Assembly (NCBI RefSeq): GCF_913775985.1
Contig: NZ_CAJYMB010000014.1
Span: 107,437-171,436 of the forward strand
From: an uncultured Pluralibacter sp.
GTDB lineage: Bacteria; Pseudomonadota; Gammaproteobacteria; Enterobacterales; Enterobacteriaceae
Direction of reading: 5' to 3'
DNA length: 64,000 bases
A model generated the notes under the pieces. That model saw nothing but the letters and a program-made list of their open reading frames with translations, ran no database searches and was not told the origin of the DNA. This document shows, piece after piece, positions 1 to 8,634 of this stretch; position 1 is the stretch's first letter, and each line of letters opens with the position of its first letter. A program made the translations under genes and the position numbers.

Positions 1-233
1 CATTCACTGCCATGTACACCGCTGTCACCGCCCACCGCCAGCCGTGCCGCATGAAGCTGGTGTGCGTCGGGCCGGAAGAGAAAATTGTCGGCATTCACGG
101 TATCGGCTACGGCATGGACGAAATGCTGCAGGGCTTTGCGGTGGCGCTGAAGATGGGCGCGACCAAAAAAGACTTTGATAATACCGTCGCCATTCACCCG
201 ACCGGTTCGGAAGAGTTTGTGACGATGCGGTAA
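1..233 (+). CDS. gor: Glutathione reductase, C-terminal fragment (cut by window edge)
   Basis: The open frame enters from the left edge and ends at the TAA at 231-233. It encodes the last ~77 residues of a glutathione reductase, the FAD enzyme that reduces glutathione disulfide with NADPH in the cytoplasm. Visible are the dimerisation-domain features of this family: the [10 protein letters not shown] strand, the [25 protein letters not shown] segment in pieces, and the active-site HPTGSEE motif whose histidine acts as acid/base for the partner subunit. Only the C-terminus is present, so the disulfide motif and the cofactor domains lie outside. It is followed directly by a strong intrinsic terminator. 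In E. coli gor lies upstream of the same yhj/treF segment seen here, which supports the assignment. Confidence 0.97.
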   Translation, partial: FTAMYTAVTAHRQPCRMKLVCVGPEEKIVGIHGIGYGMDEMLQGFAVALKMGATKKDFDNTVAIHPTGSEEFVTMR

Positions 234-268
234 CTGTCGCGGGAAGTGAAATTTACCGTTTTAGTGAT

Positions 269-304
269 AAAAAACTGGCCCTGAAAAGCCAGTTTTTTGC
301 TTTT
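269..304 (+). terminator. Rho-independent terminator of gor
   Basis: Perfect 11-bp stem (269-279 with 288-298), 8-nt loop and a run of six T at 293-298, starting 36 nt after the gor stop. It is A/T symmetrical at the base, so it may also work weakly on the other strand. Confidence 0.92.
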
Positions 305-1157
305 TGTCTCAAGCGTGATTAGCGGGCAGGCGCGGCAATAAAGCGACTTCTGTGCAATTCCCCTAAAAGTACACCACCGTATCCTGGCGAAAAAAGTATG
401 GTCCTCTTGCGCCAGCGCTGAATTGCGCTCAATAACGGGTGTAGTTAACTACAGCCTCAATATCGATCAATGTTACAGCGACAATACATTTATCGCTGTA
501 ATGAATACTTCCACATTAAATAACCACTATCTTAATAAGCCATTATTGATCGTCTTTAACTGATACGCACCGCCTGGCCCACCTTTTCCAGAACTGTTTC
601 CATACCGGAATCAATAAAAATATATTCTCCCTCAATAAATGACAGTTTAAAAATACTGGATTTTTGACTTACCTCACTGAAATTTATGTGCAAAATACTG
701 AATCTCATCTACGCGAAGGTTCATCTATCAATTCCGTTCAAAATACTTGTGATATTGCTGCGGTCGATGAGAATTTTGATTGAAATTTTTACGGTAAAAA
801 GATGTAAAACAAAAAATGATGACGCATAATGCCCGGCGCAGCTTTGTAATAACGTTTTTGCAATCTTTATTAATCAGCAGAATACAGATGGCGGCGAGAA
901 TAATTTCCACACTAACAAAGTAGTTATATCAGCAGTTCTAAATTTCCTGGCTAAACATAAAACTCTCTCACTTTGCATATTGCCAGGGTGCCACTCGCTA
1001 CGGCATTGAAATCAGGCCCCGGAGACAAAGGTGCCTGAGGGTAAGCCGGCGCGGAATAAAGTTAAGGCCATAAAAATAGTCATCAGCACGACGCCAGCGT
1101 TAATAACTTTTTTGATAGTTAACACTGTCAAACAGATACATTTAATGGGGTTATAAA
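305..1157. other. AT-rich gene-poor gap between gor and the glycosyltransferase
   Basis: About 850 bases with no convincing gene longer than 40 codons. Seen here are a perfect 14-bp palindrome at 440-453, a 9-bp inverted repeat with an 11-nt loop at 473-501, and a possible 37-codon membrane peptide on the minus strand at 1012-1125. In E. coli the region downstream of gor holds the dinQ/agr toxin-antitoxin RNAs and ars genes. I could not recognise any of those here. The composition differs clearly from the GC-rich flanks and suggests an insertion hotspot. Confidence 0.6.
1012..1125 (-). CDS. Possible small membrane peptide (37 aa), unproven
   Basis: GTG at 1125 opens a 37-codon frame ending in TGA at 1012-1014. 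It encodes a short basic N-terminus (VLTIKK), a hydrophobic run of about 18 residues (VINAGVVLMTIFMALTLF) and a short polar tail. This is the layout of small single-pass membrane proteins. There is no clear Shine-Dalgarno sequence before the GTG; an internal ATG at 1083 would leave only the second half of the helix. It lies divergent to the glycosyltransferase at 1158. It may be chance. Confidence 0.2.
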   Translation of the reverse strand: MLTIKKVINAGVVLMTIFMALTLFRAGLPSGTFVSGA

Positions 1158-2237
1158 TTGAAGATTCACTATCTTGTCACCAGCCTGGAAAGCGGCGGGG
1201 GCATCTTTGTTATTCCGGAAATCGTCAGAACGTTGCAAAGCCTCGGACACGAAGTCTCTATTTATGCCTGCGAACCGCGAGATATGGGTGGCGCAATACG
1301 GCTAACAGAAGCAGGATTATCCTACACCGTCCTGTCGAAGAAGCGCCGGCCCCTCAGTGTTATTCTGGCACTCTATCTGATTAAAACCCGGAAGGATCGC
1401 CCGGATGTTATCTGGTCCTCATTTAGCTGGGCTACGCGAATTGGCATTCGTGCCAGCCGCCTGCTGCGTATCCCGACCATCGCCTTCAAGCACAGTATGA
1501 GTACCCGTAAGGGCCTGTTTAAAGTACGTCAAGAACCGAACCTGTGGGTGGGCGACTCAACGTCTGTCGCCGGGTATCTGCGCAATGAATGGAGCATTCC
1601 CGCAGAAAAAGTGCTGGCCTGGCCGCTGTATAAAAGCATTCCGGATTTCCCAACCGCCGCGCGCTGGGACGGGAAAGAGGTTTTGCAGATAGGAAGCGTA
1701 GGCCGACTGCACGATGTTAAGAACTATGCCGGCCTCATCGACGCGCTCGCGACCTTTTTAACGGCGCATCCGCAGCTAAAATCGCGCCTGCACTTAACCA
1801 TCCTCGGCGAAGGCCCGGAGCGGGCTGCGCTTGAGCGTCAAATCTCGAGCCTCGATTTAAACAGCGTGGTATCCCTGCCCGGCTTTTCGGCCGATGTCGG
1901 GGGGTTCCTGTCAAAACAGCATGTCTACGTTCAAACCTCCCGCTATGAAGGCCTGTGCCTGTCGGTCCATGAAGCCATGAATGTGGCGCTGCCGGTGATT
2001 GCGACGCCGGTCGGCGAAATTAGCGATGCCGTAAAAGAGGGCGAAACGGGTTATATACTGAACGGCGATCTGAATGTTTCTTTGCCCCGCGTCTTAGAGC
2101 ACGTTTTTAATAACCCGGAGTCTCTTGAGCACTGTGGCGAAAATGGCAGGCGCTACGTTCTCGACAACTTTAGTGATGAACGCTACAGCGACTCTGCTGC
2201 GGCTATCTTTGACAGGCTCAACACACTGACGAAATAA
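1158..2237 (+). CDS. GT4-family glycosyltransferase (GT-B fold)
   Basis: 359-residue cytoplasmic or membrane-associated glycosyltransferase with the two Rossmann halves of the GT-B fold. The N-terminal half starts MKIHYLVTSLESGGG, the glycine-rich acceptor-side loop. The C-terminal half has GSVGRLH at 179-185, ILGEGPER at 225-232 and the EX7E donor-binding motif at 264-272 (YEGLCLSVHEA), all typical of GT4 retaining enzymes. The start is a TTG preceded at 7 nt by GGGG; no other start is available near it. Sugar donor and acceptor cannot be told. LPS core, capsule or another surface glycan is likely because such genes often sit in variable spots. The 108-aa gene 9 nt downstream is probably co-transcribed. 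Confidence 0.85.
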   Translation: MKIHYLVTSLESGGGIFVIPEIVRTLQSLGHEVSIYACEPRDMGGAIRLTEAGLSYTVLSKKRRPLSVILALYLIKTRKDRPDVIWSSFSWATRIGIRASRLLRIPTIAFKHSMSTRKGLFKVRQEPNLWVGDSTSVAGYLRNEWSIPAEKVLAWPLYKSIPDFPTAARWDGKEVLQIGSVGRLHDVKNYAGLIDALATFLTAHPQLKSRLHLTILGEGPERAALERQISSLDLNSVVSLPGFSADVGGFLSKQHVYVQTSRYEGLCLSVHEAMNVALPVIATPVGEISDAVKEGETGYILNGDLNVSLPRVLEHVFNNPESLEHCGENGRRYVLDNFSDERYSDSAAAIFDRLNTLTK

Positions 2238-2246
2238 GGATCCAAC

Positions 2247-2573
2247 ATGCGCGTCCTGGATGGCTCCATTCCAAAAGGTGAGTATGTTTTTACAAGAGAC
2301 GGCTTAGCCAAAAAAACGTTTTTGCTTCCCTACCGGGATATCAAAAAAGTGTCGTTTTTAAATCACGTCGTCAACATTAAAGAGAGCGTTAAGTATGCCA
2401 ATGAGGGCGTTGGTGTTGAGCACAACCATCACGTCACCATCAGCGTAGAGTGCAGCTCGGGGGCTTTCGTGGCTAAAACTAATATGGTCAGCGCGGAGTA
2501 TCTGATTGCGCTTAGCGCTAAGGAAAGATGCCAGAAGAGTAACCCGTTATCCTTCAGCCAGTCTGAAGGATGA
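2247..2573 (+). CDS. Uncharacterised 108-aa protein in operon with the glycosyltransferase
   Basis: I do not recognise this protein. ATG at 2247 is preceded by AAGGA at a good distance and follows the glycosyltransferase stop by 9 nt, so the two are probably one operon. It is soluble in appearance, with no signal peptide or membrane segment. The middle (about residues 22-60) alternates strands, with the phrase LPYRDIKKVSF resembling strands of bacterial PH-like domains, but this is only a resemblance. A histidine-rich GVEHNHH stretch is present near residue 56. The last codons and the stop lie inside a long hairpin at 2542-2578. Confidence 0.7.
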   Translation: MRVLDGSIPKGEYVFTRDGLAKKTFLLPYRDIKKVSFLNHVVNIKESVKYANEGVGVEHNHHVTISVECSSGAFVAKTNMVSAEYLIALSAKERCQKSNPLSFSQSEG

Positions 2574-2578
2574 CGGGT
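2542..2578 (+). terminator. Long hairpin overlapping the stop codon of the 108-aa gene
   Basis: Arms ACCCGT-T-ATCCTTCAG and CTGAAGGAT-G-ACGGGT pair over 15 bp with one bulge or mismatch and a 5-nt loop. The TGA stop at 2571-2573 is inside the right arm. No T-run follows, so this may be an mRNA 3'-end stabiliser or a factor-dependent end rather than a classical intrinsic terminator. Confidence 0.45.
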
Positions 2579-2708
2579 ATAGGTAAGCAGCAGCGCCAGC
2601 CTCAGATCTTCCTGATAAAGCGCTGGCGCACGCTGCCTTCCGGGTTGTTGATGGCTTTACCCGGCGCGGTTAGATGAACCGCTCCCCTTTTCTATATCCA
2701 ATGTCGAA

Positions 2709-4826
2709 TCAGAAGTCATATCCCACCGTCGCCACGACAGAGCGCTCTGCGCCCCAGTAGCAGTACCCGGTGCCGTAGCAGGCAGAAACGTATTTGCGAT
2801 TAGCAAGGTTGTTAGCATTCACCTGCACAAACGCGCCTTTCAGCTTGCTGTTCCACGCGCCGAGATCGGCCCGGATTAACGCATCAAACAGCGTGGCGGA
2901 AGCCAGTCGGGTGGTATTTTCATTATCCGCCCACTGCCTGCCGATATAGCGAACGCCGCCGCCGACGCTCAGGCCATTATTAAGCTGGTATTTGCTCCAC
3001 AGCGAGGCCATCGACTTCGGCGTTATATAGGGCGTATTCCCGCCGTTGCCGTCGATAGCATCACGGTAGCGGATGCGGTTGAGGGTGTAGTTGGCGATGG
3101 TGCTCAGGCGGGACGTTATCTGGCTCCGTGCCTCCAGCTCCAGCCCTTGTGAATGTATCTTACCGGCAGGCACGTAATAGGTCCCATTGACCACCCGGTT
3201 GGCAACGTTCTTCTGCGTCAGGTCATAGACGGCAGCAGTGTAAAGATCAGAACTCCCCGGGGGCTGGTATTTGACGCCCGCCTCATACTGTTCTGCCGTC
3301 ATAGGTTTAAGAAGGTTGCCGCCTTGATCGGAAAGAGACTGCGGGGTGATCGCCTGGCTGTAGCTGATATAGGGCGAAATGCCGCTGTCGAACGCGTAAA
3401 GCAGCGCCGCGCGCCCGCCGACGCGATCGTCCTGGCGGCGCGATTTAGTTTCCAGATCGTAATTATGGGTACGCGAAACAATCCTGTCGTAGCGGCTGGA
3501 AAGATCCAGATGCCACTTATCCAGCGTCATCTCATCCTGCAGATAAACCCCGGTCTGATAGTAGTAGCGCTGTGAACTCAGGAAGTTATAGGGCGGGTTA
3601 GCGCCCACCGCCTCGCCGGTAACCGCATTTAGCTGGCTGGCTGAGCCGCTGGCGTCTTTCAGATCGTTTTTGTACTGGTGATATTCCGCCCCTAGCACCA
3701 CCCTGTGATCAACGATGCCGGTCGCAAAGTCCGCTTCGAGCTGGTTATCAATAGCGTAGGCGTTAAGTGAGGAACGCTCTCCGGAATAGTAGCGATTGAG
3801 CAGGTCGCTCTGCGGTCCCGCCCAGCCAATTTGATATACCTGGTCAAGATTGACGTTGGAGTGGGAATAGCTGGCATTGGAGCGAAAAGCCCAGGTATCG
3901 TTGAAGCGGTGCGAGAACTGCGCGGTGTACATCTGCTCCCGCCGCTTAAACTGGTCCAGCGAGGTGTCGCCATCGTAAAAACCTTTACTCAGCTTGTAGC
4001 CGTTGTGGGCGGTGATGCTGCCGTCGCCCGGCACCGCGCCGTGGTAGCCGCCGGAGGGATCTTTTTGCAGGTAGGCGCGCAGCAGCAGCGAAGTATCACC
4101 CGAAGGCTGCCAGAGCAGCGAAGGCGAAATCGCGTACTTCTCTTCCCGGGTGTGATCATACTGAGTGTCGCTGTTGCGGCCAATCCCGGTCAGGCGAAAG
4201 GCCAGCGTGTCGTTAATGGCATCGGTGTAGTCAAACGCCGCTGCGCTGGTGTCATTAGTACCGCCGGACAGGCGGAAGTGCCCTTCCTGGCGAAACTGCG
4301 GACGCTTCGAGGTTTCCATCACCAGCCCGCCGGGCACGGTCTGACCGTACAGCGCGGAGGAAGGGCCTTTAATGACATCCAGACGCTCAAGGAACCAGGG
4401 ATCGACCTGCAGGACGTTATAGCTGCCGGCATCGCTCATCAGGCGCAGACCGTCGAGGAAGATATTATCCACGTCGCCGCCGTGGAAGCCGCGCAGGGAA
4501 ACGGTGTCATAACGCGTTGCGGCACCGGCGAAGTTAGTGAATACGCCGGCGGTGTAGTTCAGGGCCTGGTTAACATCCATCGCCCCCTGATCTTCCATCT
4601 GCTGGCGCGTCACTACCGATACTGCCTGGCCCGTGGTAATAAGCGGCCGATCGGTTTTGGTCGCGCCCGTGCTGGTCCTGGCCGTATAGCCCGTGGTCGG
4701 CGAAGTCGCGCTGTCGTCAGCGCGCGCGGTTACCACCAGGGTCTCCGCCGCGTGAGTCAGGGGTGAGGCGACAAGGGCCATTGAGCAAAGCCAGGCCGAG
4801 CGCTTCAGGAGGAAGGGCATTTTCAT
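2709..4826 (-). CDS. foxR: TonB-dependent ferrioxamine-type siderophore receptor
   Basis: 705-residue outer-membrane receptor. A signal peptide ending near THA-AE is followed directly by a TonB box (ETLVVTA, about 28-34), a plug domain (about 45-160 with the QALNYTAGV and DVIKGPSSALYGQ motifs) and a 22-strand-type barrel ending in the terminal Phe of VGYDF. ATG at 4826 has AAGGA 8 nt upstream. It closes the minus-strand block dfoJ-dfoA-dfoC-exporter-receptor, so it most likely imports the ferric hydroxamate made by that block. The plug and barrel resemble the FhuA/FoxA/FoxR group. A 206-nt gap separates it from the exporter gene and may hold its own iron-controlled promoter. Substrate is inferred from context. 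Confidence 0.9.
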   Translation of the reverse strand: MKMPFLLKRSAWLCSMALVASPLTHAAETLVVTARADDSATSPTTGYTARTSTGATKTDRPLITTGQAVSVVTRQQMEDQGAMDVNQALNYTAGVFTNFAGAATRYDTVSLRGFHGGDVDNIFLDGLRLMSDAGSYNVLQVDPWFLERLDVIKGPSSALYGQTVPGGLVMETSKRPQFRQEGHFRLSGGTNDTSAAAFDYTDAINDTLAFRLTGIGRNSDTQYDHTREEKYAISPSLLWQPSGDTSLLLRAYLQKDPSGGYHGAVPGDGSITAHNGYKLSKGFYDGDTSLDQFKRREQMYTAQFSHRFNDTWAFRSNASYSHSNVNLDQVYQIGWAGPQSDLLNRYYSGERSSLNAYAIDNQLEADFATGIVDHRVVLGAEYHQYKNDLKDASGSASQLNAVTGEAVGANPPYNFLSSQRYYYQTGVYLQDEMTLDKWHLDLSSRYDRIVSRTHNYDLETKSRRQDDRVGGRAALLYAFDSGISPYISYSQAITPQSLSDQGGNLLKPMTAEQYEAGVKYQPPGSSDLYTAAVYDLTQKNVANRVVNGTYYVPAGKIHSQGLELEARSQITSRLSTIANYTLNRIRYRDAIDGNGGNTPYITPKSMASLWSKYQLNNGLSVGGGVRYIGRQWADNENTTRLASATLFDALIRADLGAWNSKLKGAFVQVNANNLANRKYVSACYGTGYCYWGAERSVVATVGYDF

Positions 4827-4902
4827 TGTTGATTCCTTATAAAATCGCTCATTTAGCCCTGCAGGCCTCGAGCCGATGGATATAAAAAGCGCCTAGTTTA
4901 AA

Positions 4903-4957
4903 TGCGAGTACGAATAATAACTATTCAATTTTTAATTTATTGCGAATCAGACTCGCA
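4903..4957 (-). promoter_or_regulatory. Possible Fur/regulator sites upstream of the receptor gene
   Basis: Two symmetrical elements lie 80-130 nt upstream of the receptor ATG: GAATA-N5-TATTC at 4912-4926 and TTGCGA-N7-TCGCAA at 4940-4958. The first shares only about 10 of 19 positions with the Fur consensus by hand alignment, so the identity of the regulator is open. The TGCGAGT/ACTCGCA arms at 4903-4909 and 4951-4957 also pair with each other. Confidence 0.35.
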
Positions 4958-5032
4958 ACTGAATTAGCTTTTGTTAATCAGCCAGATGGATTGATATTTC
5001 TGAAGAAAAATTAATTGGCGCTTGTCCAGCGC

Positions 5033-6268
5033 TTAAGCGTCGCCTGAGTTACGCTGCCGGCTCCCGTTTTCACGCAGAAATGCGCATATTAGCCACAGCC
5101 AGAGCAGGCCGCAGCATAGATTAACCATGCTTAAGCCTGTGCTGGCCATACTGAAATACGCGGCTTTAGCAGCCTCAATTCCCAGCGCAAAAACCAGAAT
5201 GCTTATCATGCCAAGCATTGCAGCAACGCTGCCTTTACCTGCCCGGCTGGAAAATAGCGTCATGCGATAGAGCCCCGCGCTGACCAGGCCAGTACCAAAG
5301 CCGTAGAGGCTGAGCCCGGCGGTGAGCCACAGATAGCCGTGAGGATTAAAAAGGGTTCCTGCTGCGGCAGCGGCCAGGCCTCCTACTACCGGCCAGGCAC
5401 CCAGACGCACCGGCTGCTCGACAGGCATTCGGCTGGCAAGACGTCCCAGCGTCAGGTTACCGATAATCATGGCCAGAAAAACAGGAAGCTGCAGCAGCGC
5501 GTAGTACATGCGGCTTTGACCCGCATCATGAATAATGATGACCGGCGAGAGCGCCACCCACGCAAGACAGGGCACCGTCACCAGCCCAATCGCCAGCGAT
5601 CCGCGAATAACCTGGCGCTCTCCCAGCAGCCGATAATATCCCTTGGCAAGTGACGTCAGCGATAAGGATTTAGCACGATCGCCCGAGGTTTCCGGCATGC
5701 CATACCAGAGACCTGCCAGCGCCACAGCCGTCACTGCGCCAAAGAGCCAAAACAGAGTGCGCCATCCGCATATGCTCAGTAATGCGGCGCCAGCCAGCGG
5801 TCCTGCCAGGGGCGCGACCAAAGCAACATTCGCCATCAGCGCCATAATTTTAATACTCAGCGCTTCATTGAATGCCTCCTGAATGGCGGCATAACCTACT
5901 GCGCCGATAAAACAGAGGCTGATACCCTGCAAAAAGCGCAGTAAAACGAATTGTTCAATATTTTGCACCCAGAGCATGGCGATGCAGCCCAACATGAAGA
6001 AAGCCGTGCCGAAGAGCATTACAGGCCGCCGCCCTATTCGATCGGACAGCGGGCCAAGCAGCCATTGTAATACAATGCCTCCCGTCAGATAGGCCGTTAG
6101 CGAAGTGGACACCCACTCCGGCCCCACATTGAATTCGCGGGTTACCAGCAGCATGCCCGGCTGGATCATGTCATGGGCGATATAGGTAGCAAATTCAAAT
6201 AAAACCAGGGATAGCGGAAAAATAATATGACGTTGCGTCAGCTGCGATACGGGGTCGTACAGCGCCAT
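5033..6268 (-). CDS. MdfA-like MFS exporter in the siderophore operon
   Basis: 411-residue, 12-helix major facilitator protein very similar along its length to the E. coli multidrug/H+ antiporter MdfA. It keeps the LVLFEFATYIAHDMIQPGM helix-1 sequence, with Glu25 and Asp33 at the positions of the two MdfA proton/substrate acidic residues, the GPLSDRIGRRPVML motif A and the LRFLQGISLCFIGAVGYAAIQE helix 4-5 block. It begins 10 nt after dfoC and is transcribed with it, so the likely job is export of the newly made siderophore rather than drugs. This is inference from position; the usual DFO clusters have a different or no dedicated exporter. It could equally be a drug pump that has been captured by the operon. 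Confidence 0.85.
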   Translation of the reverse strand: MALYDPVSQLTQRHIIFPLSLVLFEFATYIAHDMIQPGMLLVTREFNVGPEWVSTSLTAYLTGGIVLQWLLGPLSDRIGRRPVMLFGTAFFMLGCIAMLWVQNIEQFVLLRFLQGISLCFIGAVGYAAIQEAFNEALSIKIMALMANVALVAPLAGPLAGAALLSICGWRTLFWLFGAVTAVALAGLWYGMPETSGDRAKSLSLTSLAKGYYRLLGERQVIRGSLAIGLVTVPCLAWVALSPVIIIHDAGQSRMYYALLQLPVFLAMIIGNLTLGRLASRMPVEQPVRLGAWPVVGGLAAAAAGTLFNPHGYLWLTAGLSLYGFGTGLVSAGLYRMTLFSSRAGKGSVAAMLGMISILVFALGIEAAKAAYFSMASTGLSMVNLCCGLLWLWLICAFLRENGSRQRNSGDA

Positions 6269-6278
6269 GATCGGATCC

Positions 6279-8633
6279 TTATCGCCATGCGGAAAGCGGA
6301 TTCTTCAGCGTACCGGCAAACTTCAGATTCTCTGCCGGGTCAGCCAGATTAATCATCTGCTGATTATTTGCCAGCTGCAGGCGGTTAAGGCAGGAACGGA
6401 TAAACTCCGGGGTAAACAAGTCGTAGCGCGCAAATTTACTCGCCAGATGCGGATGTGCCTGCTGATACTCTGTTACACACTGCGCAACCGTCTGCCAGAA
6501 CCGCTCCTGTGTCAGCGTGCCCGAACTGTGCAGAATCGCGCTGATAAAGCGGAAGATACAGTCAAACACGTCAGTAAAAATCGACAGCAGCTTGAGCTCT
6601 TCCGGTACCTCGACTGCCAGCCGCTTTGCTTTCTCTGGCAATACAGCGTCTGGATTCATCACCGCTATCTCTTCACCAATATCTTTCATAAAGGCGCTGA
6701 CCGGAGCATTATTTTCCAGCAACATAATCAGGTTTTCGCCGTGCGGCATAAACACCAGGTCATGCTGGTAGAAGCAGTGCAGCAACGGACTCAAATAGCA
6801 GCGGAGATAGCGGGCCACCCACTCCTCTGCCGGCAGACCGGAGTCCGCAATCAGCGCGGGAAGCAGCGCCTTCTGATGGTGGTCAATGTGCAAAAACGAC
6901 GCCATTGTCATCAAACGCTGCCCCGGTTGCAGGTTGACCGCCGGATTATCCCGCCAAAGCGCGGCAAACATCTTTTTATAGGCAGAATCACCGCTGAGAG
7001 CCTGCTCGTAATGGCGGTTATGATAGCCCACTGCGGCAACCTCACGCAGGATACGAAAGCCGCAGCGCTGCAGCCACTCATCGCCCGCCACCAGCTGCGC
7101 GAGCCACTCATTTATTGCCGGCGTGGTCGCCATATAGTAAGGCGACAGGCCCCGCATAAAGCCCATATTGAGTACCGATAGCGCCGTTTTGACATAGCGC
7201 CTGTCGGGCCGGGAGCGGTTAAAGAAGGTACGAATAGACTGCTGAGCCTGATAGCCATCTTCCCCGCGACCGAGATAAACAATGTCGTTATTGGCAATGT
7301 CGGCGGCAAAAACGGTCAGCAGCTTATTCTGCCATTGCCACGGGTGAACCGGCATCAGCAGATAGCTATTGGCCAGTAATCCTCTGTCTTCCAGCTGGCG
7401 GTGAAAGTGCTCAAGCGTCGCCTCTCCCAGCTCTTCGCACATCAGCTGCTTATAGTCCAGGCTGCTCAGGCTGGAAAAATGCGCATTGCGTTTATGTACC
7501 GCCACCCAGACGAGGTGTACGGATGCAGCGGCTTCAGGCGCATAAGCAAGATAATCAGCAGCATCAAACCCGATACGCCCGTTATTAGCGACAAAACACG
7601 GATGTCCTTCAGTCATTGCCGCCTCAACGGCCTGGAAATCCGCACGCACCAGAGCTGCGCTGTCCGGATTCTGTTTCTGAAGTTTAAATACGCTGCTGCA
7701 CAGCGTACTGCTGATTTCTTCCATATAGGTCGCTAACAGCGCCTGCGGGATACCTATCTGCTCATTAAATTCCACAATAAACTGCAGCGCGTCCAGCATC
7801 AGGGTCTGGCCATTCTCCTGCCGCGTCAAAGAGGTGATATCGATATCCCAGTGATCCAAGGCCAGGCGCTGCGCACGAAATTGATAGACCACCTCCTTAC
7901 CCGGCACGGCCAGACTAAAACAGCCGACGTCAGTTTCTTGTGGAGACACAATTTTTTCATGGGCAAACTCGGCGATGGCCTTGCGGATAAGCATACGGTT
8001 CGCCTGCGCCCAGTTATCACCCGTCAAATGGGCGCCGGTAAGAAGTGTGTTAGTGTTATCCATGGGCAGTGAATCCTGATTAAGAGCATATTGGTAATCT
8101 TCTCGCCGGCAGAAAGCCAGCCAGGCCGTTTTATTTTCCATTTCAATTGTGTGCTGATAGCGAAAACCCGCTCGCTTATTCAGGCGATGAATCTTTTCAT
8201 TGCGCACATCGGGCTCGACCACCACTCGCGCGACCTGCGGCAGACTAAACAGATAATCCATCACAACAGTAAATACCTGCCAGCTGAACTGTCTGACCGG
8301 TGCTGTCGCTGGAGCAAGAAGGATATGCATGCCGTAATCACCCAACTCGGCAGGATAAAATTGCGCCACCGCGTCGCTACAGGCGTGATAGCACTCGATC
8401 AGGAAAACCGGTTTTTCATCGCAGCAGCCGATGAGTGCCGCGTGCGGATCGGATGCCGTCAGCGTTTGATAAAATGCGCTCACCTGCTCAAGAGTGTCAT
8501 TCTGCATACCCCAGAAAAGGGCATAGTCGCGCGTCACCCACTGATGGATAAGCACAGCATCATCGGCCTGCACAGGACGCAGAGTAAAGCTCCCCGCCGG
8601 ACGCACGGCGCTAAAAATAGATTGTGAAGACAT
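6279..8633 (-). CDS. dfoC: Desferrioxamine synthetase: acyltransferase fused to IucA/IucC-type NIS synthetase
   Basis: 784-residue fusion. Residues about 15-180 form a GNAT/IucB-like acyltransferase domain (FRYQHTIEMENKTAWL near its end) that would acylate N-hydroxycadaverine. Residues about 195-780 form an NRPS-independent siderophore synthetase of the IucA/IucC family, with EGHPCF at 342-347, HPWQW at 430-434, the SVLNMGFMRGLS segment and HGENL in the FhuF-like end. The synthetase adenylates carboxylates and joins hydroxamate units. ATG at 8633 is chosen because it lies 1 nt after the dfoA stop (translational coupling) and starts the first domain cleanly. The frame is open further upstream, but only as an overlap of dfoA. 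The fusion is the hallmark of DfoC of Erwinia/Pantoea-type DFO loci and argues against aerobactin, where IucA, IucB and IucC are separate. Confidence 0.92.
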   Translation of the reverse strand: MSSQSIFSAVRPAGSFTLRPVQADDAVLIHQWVTRDYALFWGMQNDTLEQVSAFYQTLTASDPHAALIGCCDEKPVFLIECYHACSDAVAQFYPAELGDYGMHILLAPATAPVRQFSWQVFTVVMDYLFSLPQVARVVVEPDVRNEKIHRLNKRAGFRYQHTIEMENKTAWLAFCRREDYQYALNQDSLPMDNTNTLLTGAHLTGDNWAQANRMLIRKAIAEFAHEKIVSPQETDVGCFSLAVPGKEVVYQFRAQRLALDHWDIDITSLTRQENGQTLMLDALQFIVEFNEQIGIPQALLATYMEEISSTLCSSVFKLQKQNPDSAALVRADFQAVEAAMTEGHPCFVANNGRIGFDAADYLAYAPEAAASVHLVWVAVHKRNAHFSSLSSLDYKQLMCEELGEATLEHFHRQLEDRGLLANSYLLMPVHPWQWQNKLLTVFAADIANNDIVYLGRGEDGYQAQQSIRTFFNRSRPDRRYVKTALSVLNMGFMRGLSPYYMATTPAINEWLAQLVAGDEWLQRCGFRILREVAAVGYHNRHYEQALSGDSAYKKMFAALWRDNPAVNLQPGQRLMTMASFLHIDHHQKALLPALIADSGLPAEEWVARYLRCYLSPLLHCFYQHDLVFMPHGENLIMLLENNAPVSAFMKDIGEEIAVMNPDAVLPEKAKRLAVEVPEELKLLSIFTDVFDCIFRFISAILHSSGTLTQERFWQTVAQCVTEYQQAHPHLASKFARYDLFTPEFIRSCLNRLQLANNQQMINLADPAENLKFAGTLKNPLSAWR

Positions 8634-8634
8634 A

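Noticed and set aside
728..910. 60-codon minus-strand frame with a hydrophobic start in the gor downstream gap
   Set aside because: GTG start with no ribosome site, AT-rich composition and no family resemblance; chance frame.
3831..4766. 311-codon plus-strand frame opposite the receptor gene
   Set aside because: Antisense shadow; no start signal, Arg/Gly/Ala-rich.
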